Origin: UBA12478 sp964513275
GTDB taxonomy: Bacteria > Patescibacteriota > Patescibacteriia > UBA9934 > GWF2-40-263
Length of the DNA: 36,320 nt
Reading direction: 5' to 3'
Assembly (NCBI GenBank): GCA_964513275.1
Contig: CAZELN010000007.1
Span: 1 to 36,320 of the forward strand
Under the pieces are notes generated by a model. It worked only from the letters and a program-made list of their open reading frames with translations. It ran no database searches and was not told the DNA's origin. The translations under genes were made by a program, and so were the position numbers. Every line of letters begins with the position of its first letter. Within the stretch, counting starts at the first letter, position 1. Below, piece by piece: positions 1 through 7,788 of this stretch.

Positions 1-17
1 CGACCAACGTGTTGAAC

Positions 18-48
18 AAAAACACGACCTTTTTTAGGTCGTGTTTTG
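18..48 (-). terminator. Intrinsic terminator after the NUDIX-CobO gene
   Basis: A 12-bp perfect stem (AAAACACGACCT at 19-30 and its complement at 36-47) closes a five-base loop. The A/T ends of the stem give a U-run on either strand, so it may work in both directions. It lies about 40 bases past the stop of the minus-strand gene that ends at 87, and it may also serve a plus-strand gene lying left of the window. Confidence 0.75.
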
Positions 49-86
49 CTGTCTTTAGCCAAAAGGTGCCCACTCAGTGGGAAACA

Positions 87-1101
87 CTAAAAATCAAGTC
101 CCTCCCGTGCCTTCACGCCCGAATAGAAGTAGTGCTTTCGCAAACGCATTTCGGTCACGAGATGCGCGCGATCGATGAACGATTGTGGCGCATTACGACC
201 GGTGAGAACAAGTTCCATGTGATCAGGTTTCTCATCAAGCAAATCGAGCACTTCCTGTTCATCAACGATCCCAAGATCGACACTTGAATTGATTTCGTCC
301 AAAACGAGAAGATCAACTTTGTCAGGTCGGACAAAATTGATCGCGTGTGAAATGCCCTCTGCACCCAATCGACGGTCTTCATCGGTTATCGTGAAATCAA
401 ACCGTCCCGTGACAGGATCAATCCGATCACGCCCAAACGCGAACCACGGCACACCTAGTTTCTCGAGCACCATTCGTTCCATGTAGTGCTCTCCGCCCTT
501 ATCGAAAAAAATAACCGCCGCTCGCTTCCCCGCTCCCACCACGCGCATCACCTCCCCAAGTGCGGCGGTCGTCTTCCCTTTTCCGTTCCCGGTAAACAGT
601 TGAATGAGCCCAAACCCTTCACGCCCCTTAATCACCTCATCCGCCGCTACGACGATTCCTTCGTGCTGACGATACGCGGTTATCACATCCATACCAGGAA
701 GTGGATCTGTGCCAGGAGGATCCTGCCGAGGATCGAACCATCGAAACTCATTGTGTTCTTCGGAGAGCCGAATCTCGGGGTTGCCAATCAAACGGACGAT
801 GTAAAAGATGCCGACAATAGGATGATTAAGTCTATCCCCGCCAACTCCCCAAAGACCCACATAAATCGGCACGTCGATTTGAACGTCCTCAGGCGAAAGA
901 CCGATCTCCTCCTGCAATTCCCGTAAAAGACCTTCGTGTGGAGTCTCTCCNNNNNNNNNNTCCTGTATCCATCCGACCACCGGGAAAATCCCATTTTCCA
1001 TCAGCCCCCATATGGTCGAGTTTGCCCGTGTCACGTACGAGTAAAATCTTTCCTTGTTGATTAACAATCACGGCCTTATTGGCGACGTATTTTTTTTCCA
1101 T
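87..1101 (-). CDS. NUDIX hydrolase fused to ATP:corrinoid adenosyltransferase (CobO/BtuR type)
   Basis: Two domains lie in one reading frame interrupted by a 10-N gap. The N-terminal part (about residues 1-145) is a NUDIX domain. Its box is split by the gap: GGRMDTG ends one side, and ETPHEGLL followed by RELQEEIGL continues on the other. The C-terminal part (about 150-333) is a complete CobO/BtuR domain: P-loop GNGKGKTT, Walker-B-like LLVLDEIN, the TGRNAP segment, and an ending KHYFYSGVKAREGLDF that matches the family's usual end. CobO enzymes transfer the adenosyl group of ATP to cob(I)alamin. The product, adenosylcobalamin, is the cofactor of the class II ribonucleotide reductase encoded nearby. 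The start at 1101 has an extended -10 just upstream. Without the gap the protein would be about 333 residues. The role of the NUDIX half is unknown. Confidence 0.85.
951..960. other. Scaffold gap (10 N) inside the NUDIX box
   Basis: The ten Ns break the frame. The bases left of the gap end in TCC and the bases right of it begin with TCC. If these three bases are one overlap, the reading becomes GGRMDTG-ETPHEGLL-RELQEEIGL, which exactly fits the NUDIX spacing G-x5-E-x7-REUxEExGU. The gap is therefore probably nominal and the true distance negative. Confidence 0.9.
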
Positions 1102-1102
1102 A

Positions 1103-1118
1103 CCAGTTCATCATACCA
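1103..1118 (-). promoter_or_regulatory. Extended -10 promoter for the NUDIX-CobO gene
   Basis: On the minus strand TGGTATGAT occupies 1118-1110, an extended -10 (TGn plus TATGAT). The expected transcription start is about 1103, two bases before the ATG at 1101. No clear -35 is seen and no Shine-Dalgarno sequence is possible in such a short leader. Confidence 0.45.
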
Positions 1119-1257
1119 AATCGTTCCTTGATTACGAGAGCTTGTATTATTTATAAAACAATAGTAAATTTTAAATGGGAGGAACAAAAATATTTATTCA
1201 CTCAACTTTAGTTTCTCGAAGTTGGCTCCTGGGTCATATAAGAGAAAAGATGAGAAT

Positions 1258-1819
1258 ATGCTCGATGGGAAAAATTCAATTCCTCCTGAGGAGAGTGGAG
1301 GTTCCCCTGAAGAAAATCGGGAACGTCGAGAACGGGAAAAATCTAAATATAGGGCAGCTATTTACGATTTGCTCATTGAGCAAAACCGTGCCTTGTATGA
1401 ATATTGGGAAAATCAGGATCCACGACAAGCAACCATTCTAAGAGATACAGATAGCGTCGAAACTCGAAGAAAAAAAATAAAAAAACTCAAAGCTTTACCG
1501 ATTTTTTCAGATTCTTACTCTCCAGCCCTCACAAACCATCCTAGGGAACTTCAATCCGTAGATTTTTATATCGATCCTTCTTCAAACTTTCGTGTTGACA
1601 TGACTACCGCCCGAGCGGAGTTGACAGATGTTTCTCCAGAGGGTGAACAAGCCTATATCGAAGACGTATTACAACAACTAATTGACAGCTACGATGCGAT
1701 AGCTAAAAATTGGGAACAAGGTGACTACCTAAATAAAGAAAAAGAATTAGCGAGATGGAGGGAATACGTAGAGTTGCTAAGACAATACAAGCAGAGAGCA
1801 TTATCTGAGAAAAAAATAA
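1258..1819 (+). CDS. Hypothetical charged protein, probable homopolymer frameshift at its end
   Basis: I do not recognise the family. From ATG 1258 it reads MLDGKNSIPPEESGG and then a charged, helix-rich protein with no signal peptide or membrane segment, about 186 residues long. The first 25 residues are acidic and look disordered. An upstream GGGAGGA (1177-1183) would suit a start near 1192, where only the rare codon ATT lies in frame; TTG 1222 is another option, so the start is uncertain. The frame does not stop before the terminator at 1829. It runs through it to 2127, antisense to nrdJ. Removing one A from the seven-A run at 1810-1816 gives a TAA at 1817-1819, just before the hairpin. 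I take that as the natural end. The gene is clearly more AT-rich than its neighbours, which may mean acquisition. Confidence 0.55.
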
Positions 1820-1828
1820 TGAACGTAA

Positions 1829-1859
1829 ACACCCGCTCCAAGGCGGGTGTTTTGTTTTT
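1829..1859 (+). terminator. Intrinsic terminator of the hypothetical gene
   Basis: An 8-bp stem (ACACCCGC at 1829-1836 with GCGGGTGT at 1843-1850) and a six-base loop are followed by a T-rich tail (TTTTGTTTTT). On the minus strand the tail is poor, so it mainly serves the plus-strand gene. It separates that gene from the convergent nrdJ. Confidence 0.85.
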
Positions 1860-1873
1860 GACTCGACGCTCTA

Positions 1874-4800
1874 TTAACTACATCCACTCGTGGCTCCACA
1901 GTTTAGACACTTGTAGCAGGCCGCGTTGCGCACCATCATACTGCCGCAGGTGTCACACGCAGGCGCATCGGACTGATTGTCGAATGTTTGTGTGTGGGCT
2001 CGACGAAGTTCTAATGTTTCCGCCTTTTTTATTTCGAACAAATGTGGCTGTTTTTCTGTTGTCTCCACCTTCGCCACCTTTTCCACCTGATCTACCTTTT
2101 CTCCCTCTTCCTCTCCCCCGTCATTGATTCCAACCGCGAGCTGGCTTTCACGTGGTAAAAATTTCAGCGCGAGCCAGCGGAAGATGTAATCGGTGATGGA
2201 CTTGGCAATACGAATCTGCGGATTGTTCGTGTAACCAGATGGTTCAAAACGCATGTGCACAAACTTGTTGACCAACACTTCCAGTGGCACCCCGTACTGA
2301 AGTCCGATCGAGATGGACGTGGCAAATGAATCCATCAGTCCTGAGATGACGGAACCTTCTTTACTCATGGTGATGAACAACTCCCCAGGAGTTCCATCGT
2401 CGTAAAGCCCTGCCGTGATATACCCTTCATGATTTCCAACCGCGAACTTATGCGTAATGGCCCGACGCTCATCTGGAAGCCGTCGACGTCGCAACTTCTG
2501 ATCTTCTTTTGGTGATTGCGTGGTATTCGTAGCTGCACCCAGGCTGAAGCCTGGGGCTATCTCTTTCGCAACTTTCACTTCGTTCTGCTTCTTCGCGTCA
2601 CTCTCTTTTGATGTCGTGAGTGCTTGTTGACGCTTGGATCCGTCACGATAAATCGCGATGGCTTTCAAACCAAGTTTCCACCCGGTCATGTACACATCCG
2701 CAATCTCTTTCACGGTTGCCTCGTGGGGCATATTCACGGTTTTGGAAATGGCACCAGAAATAAACGGCTGAACCGCTGCCATCATGCGCACATGACCCAT
2801 GTAGTGAATGGTGCGCGTTCCTTGCGCCGCTTTGAACGCACAATCAAACACAGAAAGATGTTCAGGCTTCAGATGTGGCGCCCCCTCGATCGTGTCTTTC
2901 TCTTCAATGTACGCAAGGATATCCGTACGCTCCAGGTTGCTATATCCAAGTCGTGTAAGCGCCTCTGGAACGGTTTGGTTCACGATCTTGAGCATGCCGC
3001 CACCCACAAGCCACTTGTATTTCACCAAAGCAATGTCCGGTTCGATCCCAGTCGTGTCACAGTCCATGAGGAACGAAATCGTCCCTGTTGGGGCAATAAC
3101 CGAAATCTGTGCATTGCGCAAACCAAACGTGCTTCCATGCTCCACGACGTTATCCCAAGATGTGCGTGACTCTGTTAACAAATCGGCTGGGACTCCCTTT
3201 TCCGTGATTTGATACGAAGCGTCTCGATGCATGCGCATCACTTCAAGACAGGGTTCCTCGTTCGTTTTATAGCCAGCAAACGGACCAATTTTCTCCGCAA
3301 TCTTGGCGGACTGATAATAGCAATGCCCGCTCTGAAGACTGGAAATAGCCGCGGCGAGATTTCGCCCTTCGTCAGAATCATACGCAAGTCCTCGGCTCAT
3401 CAAGAGCGCGCCCAAGTTTGCATAGCCAATCCCGAGTGGTCGGTAATCATGACTATTTTGCTCGATCGCCGGGGTTGGATACACGGAATTTCCCACGATA
3501 ATCTCCATCGCCGTGATGATGACCTCATTTGCTTTTTTGAACGCCTCGACGTCGAACACGATTTCACCATCCACTTCTTTACGGAATCGCATCAAGTTCA
3601 GAGAAGCCAGGTTACAAGCAGAGTCATTCAGGAACATGTACTCCGAACAAGGATTGCTGGCATAAATGCGATCAGTATTCTTGCAGGTGTGCCAACGGTT
3701 GATTGTCGTATCATATTGCACGCCCGGATCCCCACACTGCCAGGCAGCGTCTGCCATCATGTCCATAAGCTCGCGCGCTTGCCATGTCTGTACTGGCTCG
3801 CCGGTGGTCACCGCATGGGTGATCCATGGCCCGTCGTTCTCGACCGCTTGCATAAAACCATCGGTCACACGGACAGAATTATTCGCATTTTGAAAGTAAA
3901 TGCTCGCATACGCATCACCATCAAGCGAAGAGTCAAATCCCGCGTCAATGAGCGCCCATGCTTTTTTCTCTTCTTTCACCTTGCAAGTGATAAACTCGTC
4001 TACATCCGGATGATCCACATCCAAAATAACCATTTTCGCGGCGCGGCGAGTCTTTCCTCCACTTTTAATAACTCCCGCAAACGCATCCAGACCTTTCATG
4101 AACGAAACGGGACCGGACGCTTTTCCGTTACTCCCGCCAAGATATTCATGACGAGAGCGGAGCTTAGAGAGGTTAGATCCTGTCCCTGATCCACCTTTAA
4201 ACAACATGCCTTCTGTCACACACAGGTTCAGAATGGAGCGCATGTCATCCTGGACGGAATTAATAAAACAGGCTGAACATTGTTGAGGTCGAGTAGTGCC
4301 AACGTTAAACCAAACCGGAGAGTTGAATGCGGCCATCTGATTCACCAAAATGTAATGAAGTTCATCATCAAACGCAGACGCATCTTCTTGGGTTTGAAAA
4401 TAGCCGTCTTTGCGTCCCCAGTTCGCAATGGTCTTTGCGACCCGCCCAACAAGTTGCTTCACCGAATACTCGCGATCCTCTTTTCCAATCGTTCCAAAAA
4501 AATATTTTGAGACCACAATGTTTGTTGCGGTTTGTGTCCAGGTCTTTGGAACCTCAACACCCTTTTGTTCAAACACAACTCTGCCCTTGGAGTCCGTAAT
4601 CGAGGCATCGCGCGTCTCCCACTGAATCTCGTCATAAGGATGAACGTCGGCCTTCGTAAAATACCGATCGACGACAATCCCCTTTCCATACACTTCTTCC
4701 CGCGCTTCTTGATGCAACCTTCCACGGAACGAGATGTATCGTTTCGCGACATGGGGCAGGTTATTATCAACGAGTGTCACAGAAACGAGCTCGCGCACAT

Positions 4801-5074
4801 CTGCGTAAGACGGCGTGCTGTGTCCGTCAAACTGACGAGTCAATCGACTCACCACTTGCGAAACGATCCGAGCTACCATCGCATCCTCTCCCATTCCCGA
4901 CTCTTCTGCCGCTCGTTTAATCGATCGATGTAATTTTTGGATATCAAACGGCTGTTCTTCTCCGCGACGTTTATGAATACTCTTCACGGAGGTCATAAAG
5001 ATCCAGACAGCGTCTGAGATAGATCCGGTCTCGAGGCTTGTAGATGAAGCCGATTTGGTCGCGTGATCCGACAT
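1874..5074 (-). CDS. nrdJ: Adenosylcobalamin-dependent ribonucleoside-diphosphate reductase (class II)
   Basis: It reduces ribonucleotides to deoxyribonucleotides using adenosylcobalamin as radical source. Domain order: ATP-cone at about residues 31-120; the catalytic barrel with the Cys pair region CSACFINS (266-273), GGSGTGSNLSKLR (295-307), the radical-cysteine motif NPCSE (474-478) and APTGTISF (661-668); a basic linker (about 820-865); a TSCPD domain (about 870-985); and a C-terminal Cys-rich tail CDTCGSM...CYKCLNCGATSGCS. At 1066 residues it is full length for this subfamily. A 7-8-bp hairpin sits in frame in the linker and encodes APGFSLGA (840-847). There is no Shine-Dalgarno at ATG 5074. 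Met27 (ATG 4996) starts close to the ATP-cone and is an alternative. The corrinoid adenosyltransferase at 87-1101 could supply its cofactor. Confidence 0.97.
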   Translation of the reverse strand: MSDHATKSASSTSLETGSISDAVWIFMTSVKSIHKRRGEEQPFDIQKLHRSIKRAAEESGMGEDAMVARIVSQVVSRLTRQFDGHSTPSYADVRELVSVTLVDNNLPHVAKRYISFRGRLHQEAREEVYGKGIVVDRYFTKADVHPYDEIQWETRDASITDSKGRVVFEQKGVEVPKTWTQTATNIVVSKYFFGTIGKEDREYSVKQLVGRVAKTIANWGRKDGYFQTQEDASAFDDELHYILVNQMAAFNSPVWFNVGTTRPQQCSACFINSVQDDMRSILNLCVTEGMLFKGGSGTGSNLSKLRSRHEYLGGSNGKASGPVSFMKGLDAFAGVIKSGGKTRRAAKMVILDVDHPDVDEFITCKVKEEKKAWALIDAGFDSSLDGDAYASIYFQNANNSVRVTDGFMQAVENDGPWITHAVTTGEPVQTWQARELMDMMADAAWQCGDPGVQYDTTINRWHTCKNTDRIYASNPCSEYMFLNDSACNLASLNLMRFRKEVDGEIVFDVEAFKKANEVIITAMEIIVGNSVYPTPAIEQNSHDYRPLGIGYANLGALLMSRGLAYDSDEGRNLAAAISSLQSGHCYYQSAKIAEKIGPFAGYKTNEEPCLEVMRMHRDASYQITEKGVPADLLTESRTSWDNVVEHGSTFGLRNAQISVIAPTGTISFLMDCDTTGIEPDIALVKYKWLVGGGMLKIVNQTVPEALTRLGYSNLERTDILAYIEEKDTIEGAPHLKPEHLSVFDCAFKAAQGTRTIHYMGHVRMMAAVQPFISGAISKTVNMPHEATVKEIADVYMTGWKLGLKAIAIYRDGSKRQQALTTSKESDAKKQNEVKVAKEIAPGFSLGAATNTTQSPKEDQKLRRRRLPDERRAITHKFAVGNHEGYITAGLYDDGTPGELFITMSKEGSVISGLMDSFATSISIGLQYGVPLEVLVNKFVHMRFEPSGYTNNPQIRIAKSITDYIFRWLALKFLPRESQLAVGINDGGEEEGEKVDQVEKVAKVETTEKQPHLFEIKKAETLELRRAHTQTFDNQSDAPACDTCGSMMVRNAACYKCLNCGATSGCS
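2538..2555. repeat. Palindromic hairpin in frame within the nrdJ linker
   Basis: CCCAGGC (2538-2544), a TGAA loop and GCCTGGG (2549-2555) form a perfect 7-bp stem, or 8 bp if the T-A pair is counted. In nrdJ it reads as part of APGFSLGA in the low-complexity linker between the catalytic barrel and the TSCPD domain, a place where insertions are tolerated. Confidence 0.6.
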
Positions 5075-5171
5075 AGGACGAGTAGGTCGAAATAGGGTGA
5101 ATAAAGCAAGAGATAAAAAGAAGATCCAACATGGGGATCATCTTTCACTCCTGGGGGCAAAGAAGGTATTA

Positions 5172-5220
5172 CCACTAGATATTGTGGTATGTCTTTATTT
5201 TAGACCACGATATGTTGTGC
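5172..5220 (-). promoter_or_regulatory. Pair of NrdR-type boxes overlapping the nrdJ promoter
   Basis: CCACTAGATATTGTGG (5172-5187) and CCACGATATGTTGTGC (5205-5220) both match the NrdR-box pattern, nCACnATATnTTGTGn in form. Their starts are 33 bp apart, about three helical turns, as known for NrdR pairs. One box lies between the -35 and -10 and the other covers the expected transcription start. This is an ideal repressor geometry. No nrdR gene is in the window. Confidence 0.8.
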
Positions 5221-5225
5221 GTCAA
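5197..5225 (-). promoter_or_regulatory. Sigma-70-type promoter of nrdJ
   Basis: On the minus strand TTGACG (5225-5220) is followed by a 17-bp spacer and TAAAAT (5202-5197). The expected start is about 5190, giving a leader of about 115 bases to ATG 5074. This leader is far longer than those at the other promoters of this window. Confidence 0.75.
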
Positions 5226-5233
5226 AGAAAAGG

Positions 5234-5242
5234 TTATCCACA
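5234..5242 (+). promoter_or_regulatory. Consensus DnaA box upstream of nrdJ
   Basis: TTATCCACA, a perfect match to the strong DnaA box, lies 9 bp upstream of the -35 of nrdJ in non-coding DNA. DnaA sites upstream of the E. coli nrdAB operon are known to couple nucleotide supply to replication; the same role here is inferred. Two further copies in the window lie in GT2 genes and are explained by a conserved protein motif. Confidence 0.45.
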
Positions 5243-5263
5243 CGTTTTGACGACACTTCTCGC

Positions 5264-5827
5264 CTAAAACCCCATACTCAAATTAATCGCAGGAACAGGC
5301 TCTTTTCGTGAAAAATCGACCGGAATGGCCTTACGACCACCAAGACGATCTTCATAGGCCAGCGCCCCATATTTCAACCCATACTCATACACTCCCTTGG
5401 TTACGTGTACATCCTGGAGGCAGTAGTCTTTTATTTTTTGCATCTCACCCTGTTTCCACCATTCAACCGCCTGAAGTCCGTGGCCAGATTTACGAACCCC
5501 GACCGTCGCGGCTGCCACATCGTCCAGTTTTAAACGAAATCCAAGAGCTTTATGAATTTGCTCAAGCATGTCCAATTGGGCAAACTGATTCAAATCCCCT
5601 GGATAATAATTATTCAAAATAGGCGTATCGAAAAACCGGGAATTGTATCCAATCAATCGATCACTCTTCTCGAGTCGCTTCCAAAGATGGGGAAATTCCT
5701 TTTCCTCAAAACAGAGGTACTCGTCCGTTTCATAAAAATAGGCGCCAACCACAGAAACCCGCATGTGTTTCAAATCCAATCCTGCCGCGGATTGGGTTTC
5801 AATATCAAAAATAACTTCATTAGACAT
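5264..5827 (-). CDS. DEDD-type exonuclease-like protein (RNase H fold, YprB-like)
   Basis: The sequence carries the three motifs of DnaQ-like 3'-5' exonucleases (residues numbered from Met5 of the longer frame): VIFDIETQ (Exo I) near the N-terminus, LIGYNSRFFDTPIL (Exo II) at about residues 58-71, and DYCLQDVHVTKGVY (Exo III) at about 135-148. The last has Tyr before Asp, that is the DEDDy order. It is a single compact domain of 187 residues, shorter than full DnaQ-family polymerase subunits and like the stand-alone YprB/RNase H-like proteins. An ATG at 5839 shares one base with the upstream stop (TAATG), but the conserved part begins at MSNEVIFDIET, so ATG 5827 is equally likely. It is the last gene of a long minus-strand run. 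The substrate cannot be read from the sequence. Confidence 0.75.
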   Translation of the reverse strand: MSNEVIFDIETQSAAGLDLKHMRVSVVGAYFYETDEYLCFEEKEFPHLWKRLEKSDRLIGYNSRFFDTPILNNYYPGDLNQFAQLDMLEQIHKALGFRLKLDDVAAATVGVRKSGHGLQAVEWWKQGEMQKIKDYCLQDVHVTKGVYEYGLKYGALAYEDRLGGRKAIPVDFSRKEPVPAINLSMGF

Positions 5828-5838
5828 AGCGATGCCCA

Positions 5839-6375
5839 TTATACCTCATACACATGGAGGACTGAGCCGCCGAAAGATTCTGAGCCTATTTTCCTCAGTC
5901 GAGGAAACGTAAAATCTCGCGAAACAACCTTCGTCCCAGAAGGCAGGTATTCCTGCAATCGTGGTTCAAGTTGTTTATTCACTTCCGTAAAAAGATAACA
6001 CGTCACGATGGATGCAGACGGCAGAGGATCGACAAGAAGGTCACCATGAATAAACATCGCCTTTGCTCGACATCGTTTGAGCTTGGCTCGCAGACGTGCG
6101 AACCAGACTAATATACGAAGTCGTTCCATCCCAATCTCGTTACCACCCATCCGTACGGCTTCAAATACAATCGACCCATCACCAGACCCAAGATCCAATA
6201 CCTTCTGTCCAGGTTGGAATCCAGCAAGTTCGAGCATACGTTTGGACATCCTGGGACGCGTGCGCACCAAAGGGACAGTCAGTAACCCTTGAATAAGCAA
6301 ATACCCAACCAACGCCAAGACGAGCAAAAAAATGACGAGCGTACCCAACAGAAAGCCAACATACACACTCAACAT
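5839..6375 (-). CDS. Membrane-anchored SAM-dependent methyltransferase, FAM173/ATPSCKMT-like
   Basis: ATG 6375 follows the upstream stop (6379-6377) by one base, so it is preferred to an in-frame ATG at 6438 that would overlap the flavoprotein gene. The protein has 178 residues. An N-terminal hydrophobic stretch (VGFLLGTLVIFLLVLALV) forms one membrane anchor. It is followed by motif I VLDLGSGDGSIVFEA, the acidic post-I segment EIGMERLRILVWFARLRA, and LEPRLQEYLPSGTKVVSRDFTFP near the end. This layout matches the FAM173 group, whose eukaryotic members methylate lysine on ATP synthase subunit c or the ADP/ATP carrier. A lysine methyltransferase of a membrane protein is therefore a reasonable guess, but other substrates are possible. 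Confidence 0.7.
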   Translation of the reverse strand: MLSVYVGFLLGTLVIFLLVLALVGYLLIQGLLTVPLVRTRPRMSKRMLELAGFQPGQKVLDLGSGDGSIVFEAVRMGGNEIGMERLRILVWFARLRAKLKRCRAKAMFIHGDLLVDPLPSASIVTCYLFTEVNKQLEPRLQEYLPSGTKVVSRDFTFPRLRKIGSESFGGSVLHVYEV

Positions 6376-6376
6376 A

Positions 6377-7786
6377 TCACTCAACACGCGCGACCGAAGC
6401 GGCCGCCCGCCATCCTTCCGCACATGTTGGAAACGCATGGATCATACTGGCAAGTGTATCAATGGTTGCGCCAAGATACATGACAAGCGCTGCCTCGTGG
6501 ATCATTTCTCCCGCGCCAGAACACAGCGCATGAGCCCCTAAGAGTTTGCGTGTTTTTGGATGAGCCACAAGCTTTATCAAACCCGCAGGGGCATGGTCTG
6601 TCACGGATCGCCCCAATGCCGACGTCTCAAATCGTCCCACCAAAACACTCCCGTATTTTTGTTTTGCTTGAACATGAGTCCATCCGACACTGGCAACCTC
6701 CGGATCGATAAATGTCACGCGTGGCACCACTCGCTCGTCCACTTTTAAACGAGGCGATCTCTTCTTGAGCGCAACCAATGCCGCATTATGCCCAGCCACC
6801 CACCCTTCTTCATGCGCCGTATGCGTAAACATGAACCCTCCGTCAACATCTCCCGCGGCAAAAATATGCGACGACGAAGTCTGCTGTTGAACGTTTGTCG
6901 TAAGTTCCTCTGATGCAAAAGATAGCTGCACACGTTCCAATTGAAGACCTTCTGTATGTGGACGTTTTCCCGCGGCTACCATCACGGCTTCAACGGCATA
7001 CACCTCCTCTTGTCCATCTACATCCACTTTCAATCCTACGGCTCCCATACCACCATTCACGCAGGAGACGACTTTCGCTCTCAATCGAACCTCAACACCA
7101 AGTGCCTCAAGCGCCACTTTGGCTCTGTGTGAAATTTCTTCGTCCTCTCGATGGAGCACGGCAGGAGCGGATTGCAACACCATGACACGCGTCCCAAACG
7201 AGGCATAAAAAGTTGCCACCTCGCAGGCCACGGGACCTCCACCAATAATAGCCAACGACTTGGGTTGTCGAGGAGCCTTCAGAGCCTCTTTCCATCCCCA
7301 AAACCGGATCGTGCGCAGTCCATCAATGGGGGGAATGAAATCTTGCGAGCCAGTCGCTATCACAAAAGCCCGAGCGTTCAAACGTTCTCCCTGCACTTCC
7401 ACGGTATTGGGATCGATAAATCGCGCTTCCCCTTTTTTCCAGGCCACCTTGAGACGCTTCAATATTTGCACGTACCGCTCACCTGAAGATCCTCCGGTAA
7501 TGGTCGTTACCACACGCTCGCGATACACCTGAACCTTCTTCCAGTCAAAACTTCTACCCGACGCATCGATTCCAAACTCACGAACACCTCCAAGCGTTCG
7601 GTACACGCTCGCCGCTTTTAACAAAGCCTTGGAAGGGATGCAGGCTTCATTTGGACACTCTCCGCCAAGATGTTCTTTCTCAATGAGACAGACGCGAGCT
7701 CCTTGACTCACGGCTGCTTCGACCGCAGAAAATCCCGCGGATCCCGACCCGATGATAATGACGTCAAACGTTGTTTGTTTAGCCAT
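6377..7786 (-). CDS. FAD/NAD-linked disulfide oxidoreductase, MerA/dihydrolipoamide dehydrogenase-like
   Basis: A 469-residue class I pyridine nucleotide-disulfide oxidoreductase. FAD-binding IIGSGSAGFSA (about 11-21) is followed by the redox-active pair C44-PNEA-C49 in GGECPNEACIPSKALL, the NAD-binding AIIGGGPVACEVA (about 174-186), the second FAD motif FAAGDVDGG and a dimerisation domain. The usual active-site His of dihydrolipoamide dehydrogenases (HAHPT) is Phe here (HAFPTCAEG, residue 452), while the partner Glu (E457) is kept. MerA proteins also lack this His but end with a Cys pair, which is absent. It is thus a disulfide reductase of unclear substrate rather than a standard LPD. No lipoyl-complex genes are nearby. 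Two bases separate it from the upstream gene. Confidence 0.85.
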   Translation of the reverse strand: MAKQTTFDVIIIGSGSAGFSAVEAAVSQGARVCLIEKEHLGGECPNEACIPSKALLKAASVYRTLGGVREFGIDASGRSFDWKKVQVYRERVVTTITGGSSGERYVQILKRLKVAWKKGEARFIDPNTVEVQGERLNARAFVIATGSQDFIPPIDGLRTIRFWGWKEALKAPRQPKSLAIIGGGPVACEVATFYASFGTRVMVLQSAPAVLHREDEEISHRAKVALEALGVEVRLRAKVVSCVNGGMGAVGLKVDVDGQEEVYAVEAVMVAAGKRPHTEGLQLERVQLSFASEELTTNVQQQTSSSHIFAAGDVDGGFMFTHTAHEEGWVAGHNAALVALKKRSPRLKVDERVVPRVTFIDPEVASVGWTHVQAKQKYGSVLVGRFETSALGRSVTDHAPAGLIKLVAHPKTRKLLGAHALCSGAGEMIHEAALVMYLGATIDTLASMIHAFPTCAEGWRAAASVARVE

Positions 7787-7788
7787 AG

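Noticed and set aside
1820..2127. Plus-strand extension of the hypothetical gene opposite nrdJ
   Set aside because: It crosses a strong terminator and is antisense to the conserved C-terminus of nrdJ; best explained by a homopolymer frameshift.
3209..4189. Long plus-strand frame of 326 codons within nrdJ
   Set aside because: It lies fully antisense to conserved nrdJ catalytic motifs and shows no recognisable domain or start signal.
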